Shown: positions 1-5,382, numbered from the stretch's first letter. The stretch: 12,773 nucleotides of DNA from an uncultured Actinomycetes bacterium (GCA_937862675.1 CALMEC010000051.1:1-12773); one strand, 5' to 3'. Program-made: numbers and translations. Notes: generated by a model not told the origin, from the letters alone.

Positions 1-65
1 GGTCTCTACGGTTGGTGGCGGATGACGACTGACAGGGGCGGAACAATGTGGGCGGGTGTGAAGTG

Positions 66-78
66 GTGATGACATCAC
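66..78. promoter_or_regulatory. 13-bp perfect palindrome, possible operator
   Basis: GTGATG-A-CATCAC is a perfect inverted repeat with 6-bp arms and a one-base centre. This geometry suits a dimeric repressor. It overlaps a possible minus-strand ATG at 75, so it may govern a gene leaving the window to the left. No regulator can be assigned. Confidence 0.25.
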
Positions 79-148
79 GGACCGTGGGCGCCATGGCGTA
101 CGACAAACGGAGGCTGAGACACGCCGATCGGACCGCGTGAGGAGTCGG

Positions 149-170
149 GGAGCCGTCGGCTCCGCGACGG
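149..170. other. Two overlapping, mutually exclusive hairpins
   Basis: GGAGCC-GTC-GGCTCC (149-163) and CCGTCG-gctccg-CGACGG (153-170) are both perfect 6-bp stems that share bases, so only one can form in an RNA at a time. They lie 35 nt upstream of a possible small ORF. They could be the remnant terminator of a gene to the left, or a switchable leader structure. There is no T-tract. Confidence 0.3.
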
Positions 171-204
171 TCGGGCCGGGGTCGACTCTCGGAGGCATCT
201 CACG

Positions 205-288
205 ATGACGACGCGTATTCGTGCTCGCTCGCATCCCGGTGCGATGGAGGAGCCGCGCAACGGCGCGGCGGAAGTCGAGCCGGCCTAA
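205..288 (+). CDS. Possible 27-aa small ORF (leader-like)
   Basis: An ATG at 205 is preceded by GGAGG at 191-195 with 9-nt spacing, and a TAA closes the frame at 286-288. The peptide begins MTTRIRARSHPG and ends EVEPA. It is basic at the start and acidic at the end, with no Cys, Trp or hydrophobic run, so neither a classical attenuator run nor a secretion signal is visible. The only support is the Shine-Dalgarno site and its position after two alternative hairpins. No gene follows it on the plus strand for about 1 kb, which argues against a leader role. I do not recognise it, and it may be chance. Confidence 0.2.
   Translation: MTTRIRARSHPGAMEEPRNGAAEVEPA
252..269 (-). terminator. Hairpin downstream of the LysR gene
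   Basis: GCCGCGC-AACG-GCGCGGC is a perfect 7-bp GC stem with a 4-nt loop, about 60 nt past the LysR stop on the minus strand. There is no U-tract, which is common for actinobacterial terminators. It also falls inside the possible small ORF at 205-288, so it may have another role. Confidence 0.35.
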
Positions 289-330
289 GGCGCGGAGAAC
301 TCGTCGAACCGGGGCGTGGCCGGATGCATG

Positions 331-1224
331 TCAGTCCGTGGTCTTCGCGTCCTCCAGCGCGTGATCGAGTGCCCGTGCGACGGCGGGGCGAATGGTGTCG
401 ACGTGGGCGAGCACGGCGGAGAGGGCGATGGCCGGCTCGCGGAGAGGGCGCGCCACCAGTGAGGGGAGGACCGCCGAGCGCGACCAGGCGTGGGCGATGA
501 TCGCCACGCCCCGCTGGGCCTCGAGCGCCGCGGCCAGGGAGCCGGGCTTGGCGTCGACCTCGACGATCGTGGGCGAGACATCGAGGCGGCGGAACGCGAG
601 GGTGAGGGCGTCGACGAGGCCGGGGTGGCTGTCGGACTCCCAGGTGAGGATCGGCTCATGACCCAGTTGCGTCAGAGTGACATGGTCTCCGGTCGCCAGG
701 GGATGGTCGCGGTGCATCAAGACGTCGGGCGTGTCCATGAAGAGCGGACGCGCCACGATGCCGTCGCCGTAGACCGGTGTGTAGATCACGGCGGCGTCGA
801 CGGTGCCGTCGCGCAGCTTCGACACCGCCTCGGCGCCCAGCATCGGCAGGACGTCGATCTGCCAGCCGGGAAGCGCCTCGCGCAGACGCTCCGTCAGCAT
901 GCGGATCGGCGGATGACGCAGCATCTGGATGCGGGGGACCGCCAGGCAGATCGTGCGGTCCTCGCTGGCGACGCGGATGGCGCGCACGGCGTCGTCCACC
1001 GATCTCAGGGCAGGGGCGATGTCGCCCACTAGCTGTGCCCCGGCGGGAGTCAGCTGCACCGGACGCACGCTGCGATCGACCAGCGTCACGCCCAGATCCG
1101 ACTCCAGACGCGCGATCTGCTGGCTGAGCGAGGGCTGCGTGATCCCCAGGCGTCCGGCGGCGCGGCCGAAATGGCGTTCGTCGGCCAGTGCCACCAGCAT
1201 GGAGAGACGGGTCAGCTCGGACAC
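331..1224 (-). CDS. LysR-type transcriptional regulator
   Basis: This 297-aa protein has the usual LysR-family length and architecture. The N-terminal winged helix-turn-helix lies at about residues 3-60, with the family signature HFGRAAGRLGITQPSLSQQIARLE around 18-41. A linker helix follows, and then a periplasmic-binding-protein-like effector domain from about 90 to 290. The start is GTG at 1224, which places the HTH at the usual distance from the N-terminus; an internal ATG at 1200 would cut into the first helix. No strong Shine-Dalgarno site precedes the GTG. The gene is divergent from the SDR gene at 1354, and the intergenic region carries a paired T-N11-A operator. It therefore probably autoregulates and controls the SDR in response to a small molecule that cannot be deduced here. 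Family call is firm; effector unknown. Confidence 0.95.
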   Translation of the reverse strand: MSELTRLSMLVALADERHFGRAAGRLGITQPSLSQQIARLESDLGVTLVDRSVRPVQLTPAGAQLVGDIAPALRSVDDAVRAIRVASEDRTICLAVPRIQMLRHPPIRMLTERLREALPGWQIDVLPMLGAEAVSKLRDGTVDAAVIYTPVYGDGIVARPLFMDTPDVLMHRDHPLATGDHVTLTQLGHEPILTWESDSHPGLVDALTLAFRRLDVSPTIVEVDAKPGSLAAALEAQRGVAIIAHAWSRSAVLPSLVARPLREPAIALSAVLAHVDTIRPAVARALDHALEDAKTTD

Positions 1225-1254
1225 CGCGTGCCGGGGTCCGCGTCGGTCTGTGTC

Positions 1255-1290
1255 ATAGGCACAGCCTATCGAATGGTCGGCGCGGCCTAT
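1255..1290. promoter_or_regulatory. Paired LysR box (T-N11-A) between LysR and SDR genes
   Basis: ATAGGC-ACA-GCCTAT at 1255-1269 is a perfect 15-bp inverted repeat whose T1256 and A1268 form the T-N11-A pattern known for LysR-type regulators. A second, degenerate copy, GTCGGC-GCG-GCCTAT (1276-1290), keeps the right half-site exactly and the T-N11-A spacing (T1277, A1289). The two centres are 21 bp apart, two helical turns, as expected for a high-affinity recognition site next to a weaker activation site bound by one tetramer. The perfect site lies nearer the regulator and the weak one nearer the SDR. Binding by the adjacent LysR protein is inferred. Confidence 0.7.
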
Positions 1291-1353
1291 TGGACGCCGG
1301 GCCCCCTCACGCGCAGAATCCCATCACCTTTCCTCACCCTCACCGGAGGCCCG

Positions 1354-2217
1354 ATGTCCACCAACATGTTCGACCTGACCGGCAAGACCGCGGTCGTGAC
1401 CGGAGCCTCCGCGGGCCTCGGCGTCGCGTTCTCCGAGGCACTCGCCGCCGCGGGCGCCAACGTGGTTCTCGCCGCTCGTCGCACCGAGCCCATGGAGGAG
1501 ACCGCCAAGCGCATCCGCGCCGCCGGCGGCAACGCCCTCGTGCACCAGACCGACGTCACCGACGAGGCCCAGGTCAACGGCCTGGTCGAGGCCGCGGTCG
1601 CGGAGTTCGGCGGTCTGGACGTCATGCTGGCCAACGCCGGCGCCATCCCCGAGGGCATCGCCCAGCCGGAGAAGATGCCCGCCGATCTCTTCCGCCAGTC
1701 CATCGACATCAACCTGACGGGCACCTTCATCACCGCCGCGGCGGCGTCGCGCCACATGCTGGCCAACGGCGGCGGGTCGATCATCCTGATCTCGTCGGTC
1801 GCCGGCCTCTCCGGCCACCACAACATCCCGATCGCCTACGCCACGTCCAAGGCGGCCACCACGCACATGGCCAAGTACCTGGCCGTCGTGTGGGCCGACC
1901 GCGGCGTGCGCGTCAACGCCATCGGCCCCGGCTGGTTCCCCAGCGAGATGACCGACCAGGTGCTGGCCATCCCGCCGTTCCGTCAGCGCATCGAGGACCA
2001 GACGCCGCTCGGGCGCCTCGGCAAGTCGGAGGAGCTCCTCGGGGCGCTGCTTCTCCTGGCATCGGACGCCGGCAGCTACATCACCGGCCAGACCCTCATG
2101 GTGGACGGCGGCATGTCGGCCTCCATCGGCGCCAGCCCCTACCCGGACGAGCTGCACGCCCTGAACGCGCAGATCATGCCCCACGGCCTGGGCGAGAGGA
2201 TCGCGCCGGCCGTCTGA
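1354..2217 (+). CDS. Short-chain dehydrogenase/reductase (classical SDR)
   Basis: The 287-aa protein is a Rossmann-fold NAD(P)-dependent oxidoreductase, probably cytoplasmic. The cofactor motif TGASAGLG is at residues 16-23, and AARR at 40-43 after strand beta-2 suggests NADP preference. NAG is at 94-96. The catalytic set is Asn120, Ser148, Tyr162 and Lys166 in the YATSK block. GQTLMVDGG near 245-253 is the usual closing motif, followed by an unusual 30-residue tail. The start is the ATG at 1354, chosen because GGAGG at 1345-1349 precedes it and the Rossmann strand begins at the right distance; upstream in-frame ATGs would run through the LysR operator. The gene looks monocistronic and is probably controlled by the divergent LysR protein. 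Its closest flavour is gluconate-5-dehydrogenase or FabG-like SDR, but the substrate cannot be read from sequence. Confidence 0.95.
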   Translation: MSTNMFDLTGKTAVVTGASAGLGVAFSEALAAAGANVVLAARRTEPMEETAKRIRAAGGNALVHQTDVTDEAQVNGLVEAAVAEFGGLDVMLANAGAIPEGIAQPEKMPADLFRQSIDINLTGTFITAAAASRHMLANGGGSIILISSVAGLSGHHNIPIAYATSKAATTHMAKYLAVVWADRGVRVNAIGPGWFPSEMTDQVLAIPPFRQRIEDQTPLGRLGKSEELLGALLLLASDAGSYITGQTLMVDGGMSASIGASPYPDELHALNAQIMPHGLGERIAPAV

Positions 2218-2225
2218 GTCCCCTG

Positions 2226-2273
2226 CCCGACCTCACCCGGTGGATCGCCCTGCGCGTCCGCCGGGTGGTCGGG
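2226..2273 (+). terminator. Imperfect hairpin just after the SDR stop
   Basis: CCCGACC(tc)ACCCGG at 2226-2240 pairs with CCGGGTGGTCGGG at 2261-2273, giving a 13-bp stem with a 2-nt bulge and a 20-nt loop. It begins 9 nt past the SDR stop. It may be a first terminator or an RNA-stabilising 3' structure ahead of the stronger hairpin at 2328. Confidence 0.35.
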
Positions 2274-2327
2274 GAGAGGTCAGACCGGCGGGAGCAGATG
2301 GGCGCGGCTCATGGAGAGAAGCCGCAT

Positions 2328-2355
2328 GGGAAGGGCCCCGGACGGGGCCCTTCCC
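2328..2355 (+). terminator. Strong 12-bp terminator hairpin
   Basis: GGGAAGGGCCCC (2328-2339) and GGGGCCCTTCCC (2344-2355) form a perfect 12-bp stem closed by a GGAC tetraloop. It lies about 110 nt after the SDR stop and contains no U-run, consistent with the I-shaped terminators common in high-GC actinobacteria. It is symmetrical and could stop transcription from both directions. Confidence 0.7.
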
Positions 2356-2438
2356 GGTTGTGCGCGGCGGACACCGAAGGCGGGTCGTCGGCGCGACCCA
2401 CGTTCGCACGGCCGACGGCGTCCGAGTGGTGCCGGCGG

Positions 2439-2521
2439 CCGCACGCGATCACTCGCAAGTGGTGCGGGCATCGCCGGGGCGTCGAGATGGTCCGGTCTCG
2501 TCCGGGCGGAACGGATGCCCC
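2439..2521 (-). terminator. Hairpins downstream of the DDN-like gene
   Basis: Reading the minus strand past the stop at 2529, a stem of eight pairs (one G-U) joins 2476-2483 with 2514-2521. A second structure joins CCGCAC+GCGA (2439-2448) with TCGC and GTGCGG (2453-2456, 2462-2467), with a 5-nt bulge. Either could end the gene's transcript. Neither has a U-tract. Confidence 0.3.
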
Positions 2522-2528
2522 GCTCACC

Positions 2529-2927
2529 TCACCCTGACGGCGTCAGCCGGAACACCGGGTGGTCGCGGTCGTCCGGCAGGGCGTCGAAGAGCGACTTCAC
2601 GGCGCGTCCGGCCTTCGCGCGGTACGCCACGATGATGGGGCCGCGTTCCTCCAGCGGGACCTCGGCCGCGACGTAGGGGCGCTGCCTGCCGTGACGCCCG
2701 AGCGCACAGGCGGGGGTGGCCCGGAGGTTCTTCACCCAGTCGGTCTCCCCGCGAGGGCACACCAGGTGGACGGTGCCGTCGACGGTCACCGGGATGACCG
2801 GGATCGACTGCTCCGTTCGCGAGCGGCGACGTGTCACCGTCAGCCGTTCCGATCCGCCGATGCCGAGGCGCATGGCGATCGGATTGGCGAACCTGCGCAC
2901 GACGAGGGGAGGGCGGAGATACGGCAT
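2529..2927 (-). CDS. DDN-like (deazaflavin-dependent) nitroreductase-family protein
   Basis: This 132-aa protein resembles the small split-barrel family that includes mycobacterial Ddn and F420H2-dependent quinone reductases. The visible pattern is a strand pair IPVIPVTVDGTVHLVCPRG (about 42-60), then WVKNLRATPACAL around 64-76, then VAAEVPLEERGPIIVAYRAKAG. This matches the usual order of core strand, W..NL..NP block and C-terminal helix with basic residues. The canonical G(R/K)xSG segment is degenerate (RRRSRTEQ near 33-40), so cofactor use (F420, FMN or none) is uncertain. The ATG at 2927 has a weak GAGAGA ribosome site. The gene is divergent from the unknown gene at 3167. It is somewhat shorter than many family members, but both ends look natural. 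Confidence 0.8.
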   Translation of the reverse strand: MPYLRPPLVVRRFANPIAMRLGIGGSERLTVTRRRSRTEQSIPVIPVTVDGTVHLVCPRGETDWVKNLRATPACALGRHGRQRPYVAAEVPLEERGPIIVAYRAKAGRAVKSLFDALPDDRDHPVFRLTPSG

Positions 2928-3166
2928 GGTCTCTCAGGACGGGGGTCGACGGACTCCGGTCGATCCTACGGCACCATGTCGTGTGGGCTGCGGGGGCCGG
3001 GATCCGGCGACCGCGAGCAGTGGCCACCCGTCGATCGGAGGCGGTGGCCGGTGCGCCCGCAAGTCCTCCCCGGAAGCCTGCCGACGGACGGGGAGACCCG
3101 GCGTCACGCATCATCGCTCCATCCGAATCGTCGACGCACGACAGCAGTACAGGAAGAGATGGTCTC
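2928..3166. promoter_or_regulatory. Divergent promoter region with candidate -10 and inverted repeats
   Basis: On the minus strand, TAGGAT (2968-2963) resembles a -10 element 36 nt before the DDN-like start; no good -35 partner is seen. Two inverted repeats lie nearby: GCCGG-GAT-CCGGC (2996-3008) and GGCCACC...GGTGGCC (3022-3028 with 3043-3049, 14-nt spacer). These may be operators for either divergent gene. All are inference from symmetry. Confidence 0.25.
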
Positions 3167-3712
3167 ATGCAGCTCCAGCGAATCTCCGTCGTCATGCCCC
3201 TGGACGGCCCGGCCGCATCGGTCGGGTCCGTGGCCCCGGTGTCCCGCCGGTGGAGCAGGGAACGGTGGTCGCAGCGCCTCTCCGCCAAGGGTGCGCGCGG
3301 CGATCGGGCAGCGGACGGTTCCGGGGTCGTCCTCGCCGGTTTCGACGGTGATCTGGTCGTTGAGGAGGGGGATCAGGGACCCGTGCTGCGCTACACCCTG
3401 AAGAGCGCGGAGGATGGTGAACCGGCCCAGCACATCGTGCTGGCGCTGGGCCGGCTGCTGGAGGCGGCCGGGCGGCTGGAGAGGGCGTCCGGTGTCCGCG
3501 TGGACCGCTCATCGGTCACCGTGCAGATCGCCGACCGCCTCAACGCACCCAACACGGATGAGGTTCGCCAGCGGCTGCAGGCCGAGGTGGTGAGCGCCGT
3601 CACGTCGACGCTCGGATTCGCGACGCCCGACATCATCGGCGGATCGGTCGATCCGCGCGATCCGCTCAGCTGGACGTTGAGGGGGCTCGCGGCACCGTCC
3701 ATGGCGGCGTAG
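3167..3712 (+). CDS. Hypothetical 181-aa protein
   Basis: I do not recognise this family. The ATG at 3167 is chosen because AGGAAGAG (3151-3158) precedes it by 8 nt; the frame is open further upstream but without a ribosome site. The product is soluble-looking, with no signal peptide or membrane segment. Residues 1-50 are Arg/Ser-rich and probably flexible. A more ordered part begins near 52, with strand-like GVVLAGFDGDLVVEE and LRYTLKSAEDG, then an amphipathic helix (HIVLALGRLLEAAGRLERASG) and a second helical segment (TDEVRQRLQAEVVSAVTSTLG). The tail ends in a DPRDPLSWTLRGL stretch. There is no Cys and no obvious catalytic motif. It stands alone on its strand, 333 bp before the next gene. 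That it is a real gene is likely from the ribosome site and codon bias; function is unknown. Confidence 0.7.
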   Translation: MQLQRISVVMPLDGPAASVGSVAPVSRRWSRERWSQRLSAKGARGDRAADGSGVVLAGFDGDLVVEEGDQGPVLRYTLKSAEDGEPAQHIVLALGRLLEAAGRLERASGVRVDRSSVTVQIADRLNAPNTDEVRQRLQAEVVSAVTSTLGFATPDIIGGSVDPRDPLSWTLRGLAAPSMAA

Positions 3713-4045
3713 AGGCCGCGGTCCGGGACCCGAGGGCTGCAGGGGGCTCTCTCCGGCGGTTGCCTCGGCCCCAGGCGGGGCTCGTCGGGGGCCCTGTGTC
3801 GCCGACGTGTTTCCGGGTCGCGATCGTGGTGGCGAGTACCTCGCGCGTTCATCGGATCTCGCATCGTTCGCCGGCGTGAGGTGGACGAGCATGCGCCCGG
3901 TCGGGTGAAGGATTTGTGCTTTTCGCCTGTCCTGCCGATGAATGGGGAGAGTGGGACGGCGGGTACGGCCATCGGTCACCGATGCTCGCTATCGTGGTCC
4001 ACAGGTGCGCACGGACGCGCACGTCGCAGCAGCATGGGAGGTCGT
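3713..4045. other. 333-bp intergenic stretch
   Basis: No convincing gene lies here. The frame of the downstream nucleotidyltransferase is open back to a GTG at 3881, but that extension lacks a ribosome site and would precede the conserved N-terminal strand by some 55 residues of low-information sequence. A short stem GCCCC-AGGC-GGGGC (3768-3781) could terminate the upstream gene. The stretch has a locally AT-richer patch around 3908-3928 and a promoter/operator candidate at 3970-3995. Confidence 0.4.
3970..3995 (+). promoter_or_regulatory. 15-bp palindrome beside a candidate -10 (nucleotidyltransferase promoter)
   Basis: CATCGGT-C-ACCGATG (3970-3984) is a perfect inverted repeat with 7-bp arms. 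Six bases downstream lies TATCGT (3990-3995), a TAnnnT -10 candidate that would start transcription about 40 nt before the GTG at 4046. A protein bound to the palindrome would cover the -35/-10 spacer, so repression is the simplest reading. No matching -35 hexamer is evident. Confidence 0.4.
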
Positions 4046-4477
4046 GTGCAGGATCAGGAGATTTTCGACGTCGGGTGCGCCGCCGGGGCCTACGACATGT
4101 TCCACATCGGGCATCTCAACCTGCTGCGCCGCGCGCGTGAACGGTGCCGCCATCTGATAGCGTCGGTGGCCACCGACGAGTCGGTCCTCGCCCAGAAGGG
4201 CCGGCGCCCCATCGTGCCGCAGGAGGAGCGCATGGAGATCCTCCGGCACATCGACGTCGTCGACGAGGTCGTCTTCCACGGAGCCGACCACCTGGAGCTG
4301 CACGCCGCGCACCCGTTCGACGCGTTCTTCAAGGGAAGCGACTGGAAGGGCACCGAGCGCGGTGAGCGGCTGGCCGCCGAGTTCGCCCAGCGTGGCGTGA
4401 CCGTCGTCTACCTGCCGTACACCGAGAGCACGTCCAGCACGCATCTGCGCCAGGTCCTGGAGGAGCTCATCCCCTGA
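4046..4477 (+). CDS. Glycerol-3-phosphate cytidylyltransferase-like nucleotidyltransferase
   Basis: The 143-aa protein belongs to the HxGH nucleotidyltransferase superfamily and is closest in layout to TagD, which makes CDP-glycerol from CTP and glycerol-3-phosphate. GAYDMFHIGH (14-23) carries the first signature with His20 and His23. GSDWKG (97-102) matches the TagD GDDWEG block, and VVYLPYTESTSSTHLR (120-135) takes the place of TagD's RTEGISTT loop. In that loop the leading Arg is Tyr125, so the acceptor may not be glycerol phosphate. Length fits the family (about 130 aa). The GTG at 4046 follows GGGAGG (4036-4041); an in-frame ATG at 4034 is an alternative that overlaps this site. A CDP-activated alditol or similar precursor for a surface polymer is the likely product, by family analogy. 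Confidence 0.88.
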   Translation: MQDQEIFDVGCAAGAYDMFHIGHLNLLRRARERCRHLIASVATDESVLAQKGRRPIVPQEERMEILRHIDVVDEVVFHGADHLELHAAHPFDAFFKGSDWKGTERGERLAAEFAQRGVTVVYLPYTESTSSTHLRQVLEELIP

Positions 4478-4484
4478 CCCCGGC

Positions 4485-4494
4485 GGGGGGGGGG
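4485..4494 (+). repeat. Homopolymer of ten G
   Basis: Ten consecutive G residues begin 8 nt after the nucleotidyltransferase stop. The first four can pair with CCCC at 4478-4481 (loop GGC). Long G-runs are prone to slipped-strand change and to sequencing error. Its position, outside coding sequence and about 80 bp upstream of the next gene's candidate -10, means a length change would alter only spacing, not a reading frame. Confidence 0.95.
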
Positions 4495-4572
4495 AGATGA
4501 TGGGCTCTGGTGGTGACCGCACGCCGGTCCGCGACGCCACTGATCCCGGCCGGTGCCGGGGACATGCCGCGC

Positions 4573-4594
4573 TACGATCGTCGGCATCCGACGA
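4573..4594 (+). promoter_or_regulatory. Candidate -10 overlapping a 17-bp palindrome
   Basis: TACGAT (4573-4578) is a good actinobacterial -10 candidate, with transcription expected near 4585, about 57 nt before the ATG at 4642. TCGTCGG-cat-CCGACGA (4578-4594) is a perfect inverted repeat with 7-bp arms that begins on the last base of this -10 and spans the expected start site, a classical repressor position. In RNA it would form only a 5' hairpin with a tight loop. No -35 match was found. Confidence 0.4.
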
Positions 4595-4641
4595 CTGATC
4601 GGAACGATGGTCGTGACGCTGTGCCGTGCGGGGAAGATCCG

Positions 4642-5256
4642 ATGAACGGGCCACACGCACCGCGGACTGTGAGTCCCGCGCGTGTGCCGGCATCCCGCCG
4701 GGCGATCGTCGCGACCGTGTCCGCGCTGGTCATCGGCGGTGCGGTGTTCGCGGCGAGCTCACCCCGCCGTTCGCCGGCGCCCGACGCGTCCCCGCGGGTG
4801 AGCGCCATCAGGCTGACCAGCGCGCAGCAGGCGTCCCGGTCCCATGCCGAGCGGGCCGCTCTGACGGCCGGCGCCGTCACGGTGGGTGTCAGCCGCGATG
4901 GTGATGTGGTGGCCCTGTTCCCGGCGGGAGAGCCGCTACCCGCGGTGCCGGGGATCCCGGGACCGGGCATCCGTGCGGTGACCACGGCCTTCACGCACGA
5001 CGAGTACCGAGAGGTGACGCACGCCGTCAACCGGCTGGCGAGACGCCGGAACATCGATGGACCGCGTCCCACGGTCACGGCCGACTACAGCTACGTGATC
5101 GGCTACGACGTCGACACCGGGCAGGTGCGGCTCACCACGGCGGCTCCCGTCTCGCACATCATGCGGCTGCGCCGGGAGTTCCCGGACATCCTGGTCGTGA
5201 CCCCGGGCGCCGTGCAGGCCGGGTCGCAGCAGCAGGGGGAGATCGCCGGGGCCTGA
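4642..5256 (+). CDS. Exported or membrane-anchored hypothetical protein
   Basis: The 204-aa product begins with a short basic N-terminus (RR at 19-20) and one hydrophobic segment at about 21-38 (AIVATVSALVIGGAVFAA). It is therefore either a signal anchor or a cleavable signal peptide, with the remainder outside the membrane. A Pro/Ser/Arg linker (40-55) precedes a globular part with strand-like blocks AVTVGVSRDGDVVALFPAG, SYVIGYDVDTGQVRLTT and DILVVTPGAV. The YDVDTGQVRLTT block recalls short strands at the start of some secreted actinobacterial serine-protease precursors, but no protease triad follows and I do not assign that function. There is no Cys. The ATG at 4642 is preceded by GGGGAAG (4630-4636) at 5 nt. 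The gene converges on the minus-strand pair that ends at 5383. Unknown function. Confidence 0.75.
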   Translation: MNGPHAPRTVSPARVPASRRAIVATVSALVIGGAVFAASSPRRSPAPDASPRVSAIRLTSAQQASRSHAERAALTAGAVTVGVSRDGDVVALFPAGEPLPAVPGIPGPGIRAVTTAFTHDEYREVTHAVNRLARRRNIDGPRPTVTADYSYVIGYDVDTGQVRLTTAAPVSHIMRLRREFPDILVVTPGAVQAGSQQQGEIAGA

Positions 5257-5262
5257 TCGTAG

Positions 5263-5281
5263 TCGGACGGACCGTGTCCGA
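5263..5281 (+). terminator. Short hairpin after the exported-protein gene
   Basis: TCGGAC-ggaccgt-GTCCGA is a perfect 6-bp stem with a 7-nt loop, starting 6 nt past the stop codon. It is a plausible but weak terminator for the plus-strand gene. Confidence 0.35.
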
Positions 5282-5341
5282 GAGGGCGGCGGGTCAGCGC
5301 TGCCCGTCGGAGGCAGACGTACGCGTGTTAAGTGCGTGTTG

Positions 5342-5365
5342 GGTGTCTGACACCAGTGCTGTCAG
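5342..5365. terminator. Inverted repeats at the 3' end of the minus-strand operon
   Basis: CTGACA-ccagtgc-TGTCAG (5347-5365) is a perfect 6-bp stem 18 nt past the minus-strand stop at 5383 and could end the operon. The same bases also form the palindrome GGTGTC-T-GACACC (5342-5354), whose GTGTC/GACAC arms recur at 7770-7784 upstream of the operon. Which structure matters cannot be told here. Confidence 0.4.
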
Positions 5366-5382
5366 GCGCCCGCCCGGTGACC

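Larger units (their letters stand above)
1..330. other. Left-edge stretch without a confident gene
   Basis: No frame shows a convincing conserved protein. A gene entering from the left on the plus strand could only end at a stop near 25, 32 or 69, and none of those tails is recognisable. A minus-strand frame starting with ATG at 75 stays open to the window edge (25 codons) but has no Shine-Dalgarno site. The stretch contains a 13-bp palindrome (66-78), two overlapping hairpins (149-170), a possible 27-codon ORF (205-288) and a hairpin downstream of the LysR gene (252-269), listed separately. Confidence 0.5.
2218..2528. other. 311-bp intergenic stretch rich in hairpins
   Basis: This stretch separates the converging SDR and DDN-like genes. 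No coding frame is convincing. It contains at least five inverted repeats: 2226-2273, 2328-2355, 2382-2399 (GGGTCG-tcggcg-CGACCC), 2439-2467 and 2476-2521. Termination of both converging transcripts explains some of these, but the number exceeds what two terminators need. Confidence 0.5.

Noticed and set aside
1171..1353. Upstream extension of the SDR start
   Set aside because: It would run through the LysR operator and the start of the divergent LysR gene; the ATG at 1354 has GGAGG and the correct distance to the Rossmann motif.
2382..2399. Possible tRNA or structured RNA arm
   Set aside because: GGGTCG-tcggcg-CGACCC is only one 6-bp stem; no cloverleaf partner arms or TΨC-like sequence were found.
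1188..2537. 449-codon plus-strand frame over the SDR gene
   Set aside because: Arg/His/Pro-rich shadow of the SDR in another frame, with no domain features.
2524..3288. 254-codon minus-strand frame over the DDN-like gene
   Set aside because: Overlaps the DDN-like gene in another frame, with low-information Arg/Pro content, and its stop sits only 5 nt from that gene's stop.
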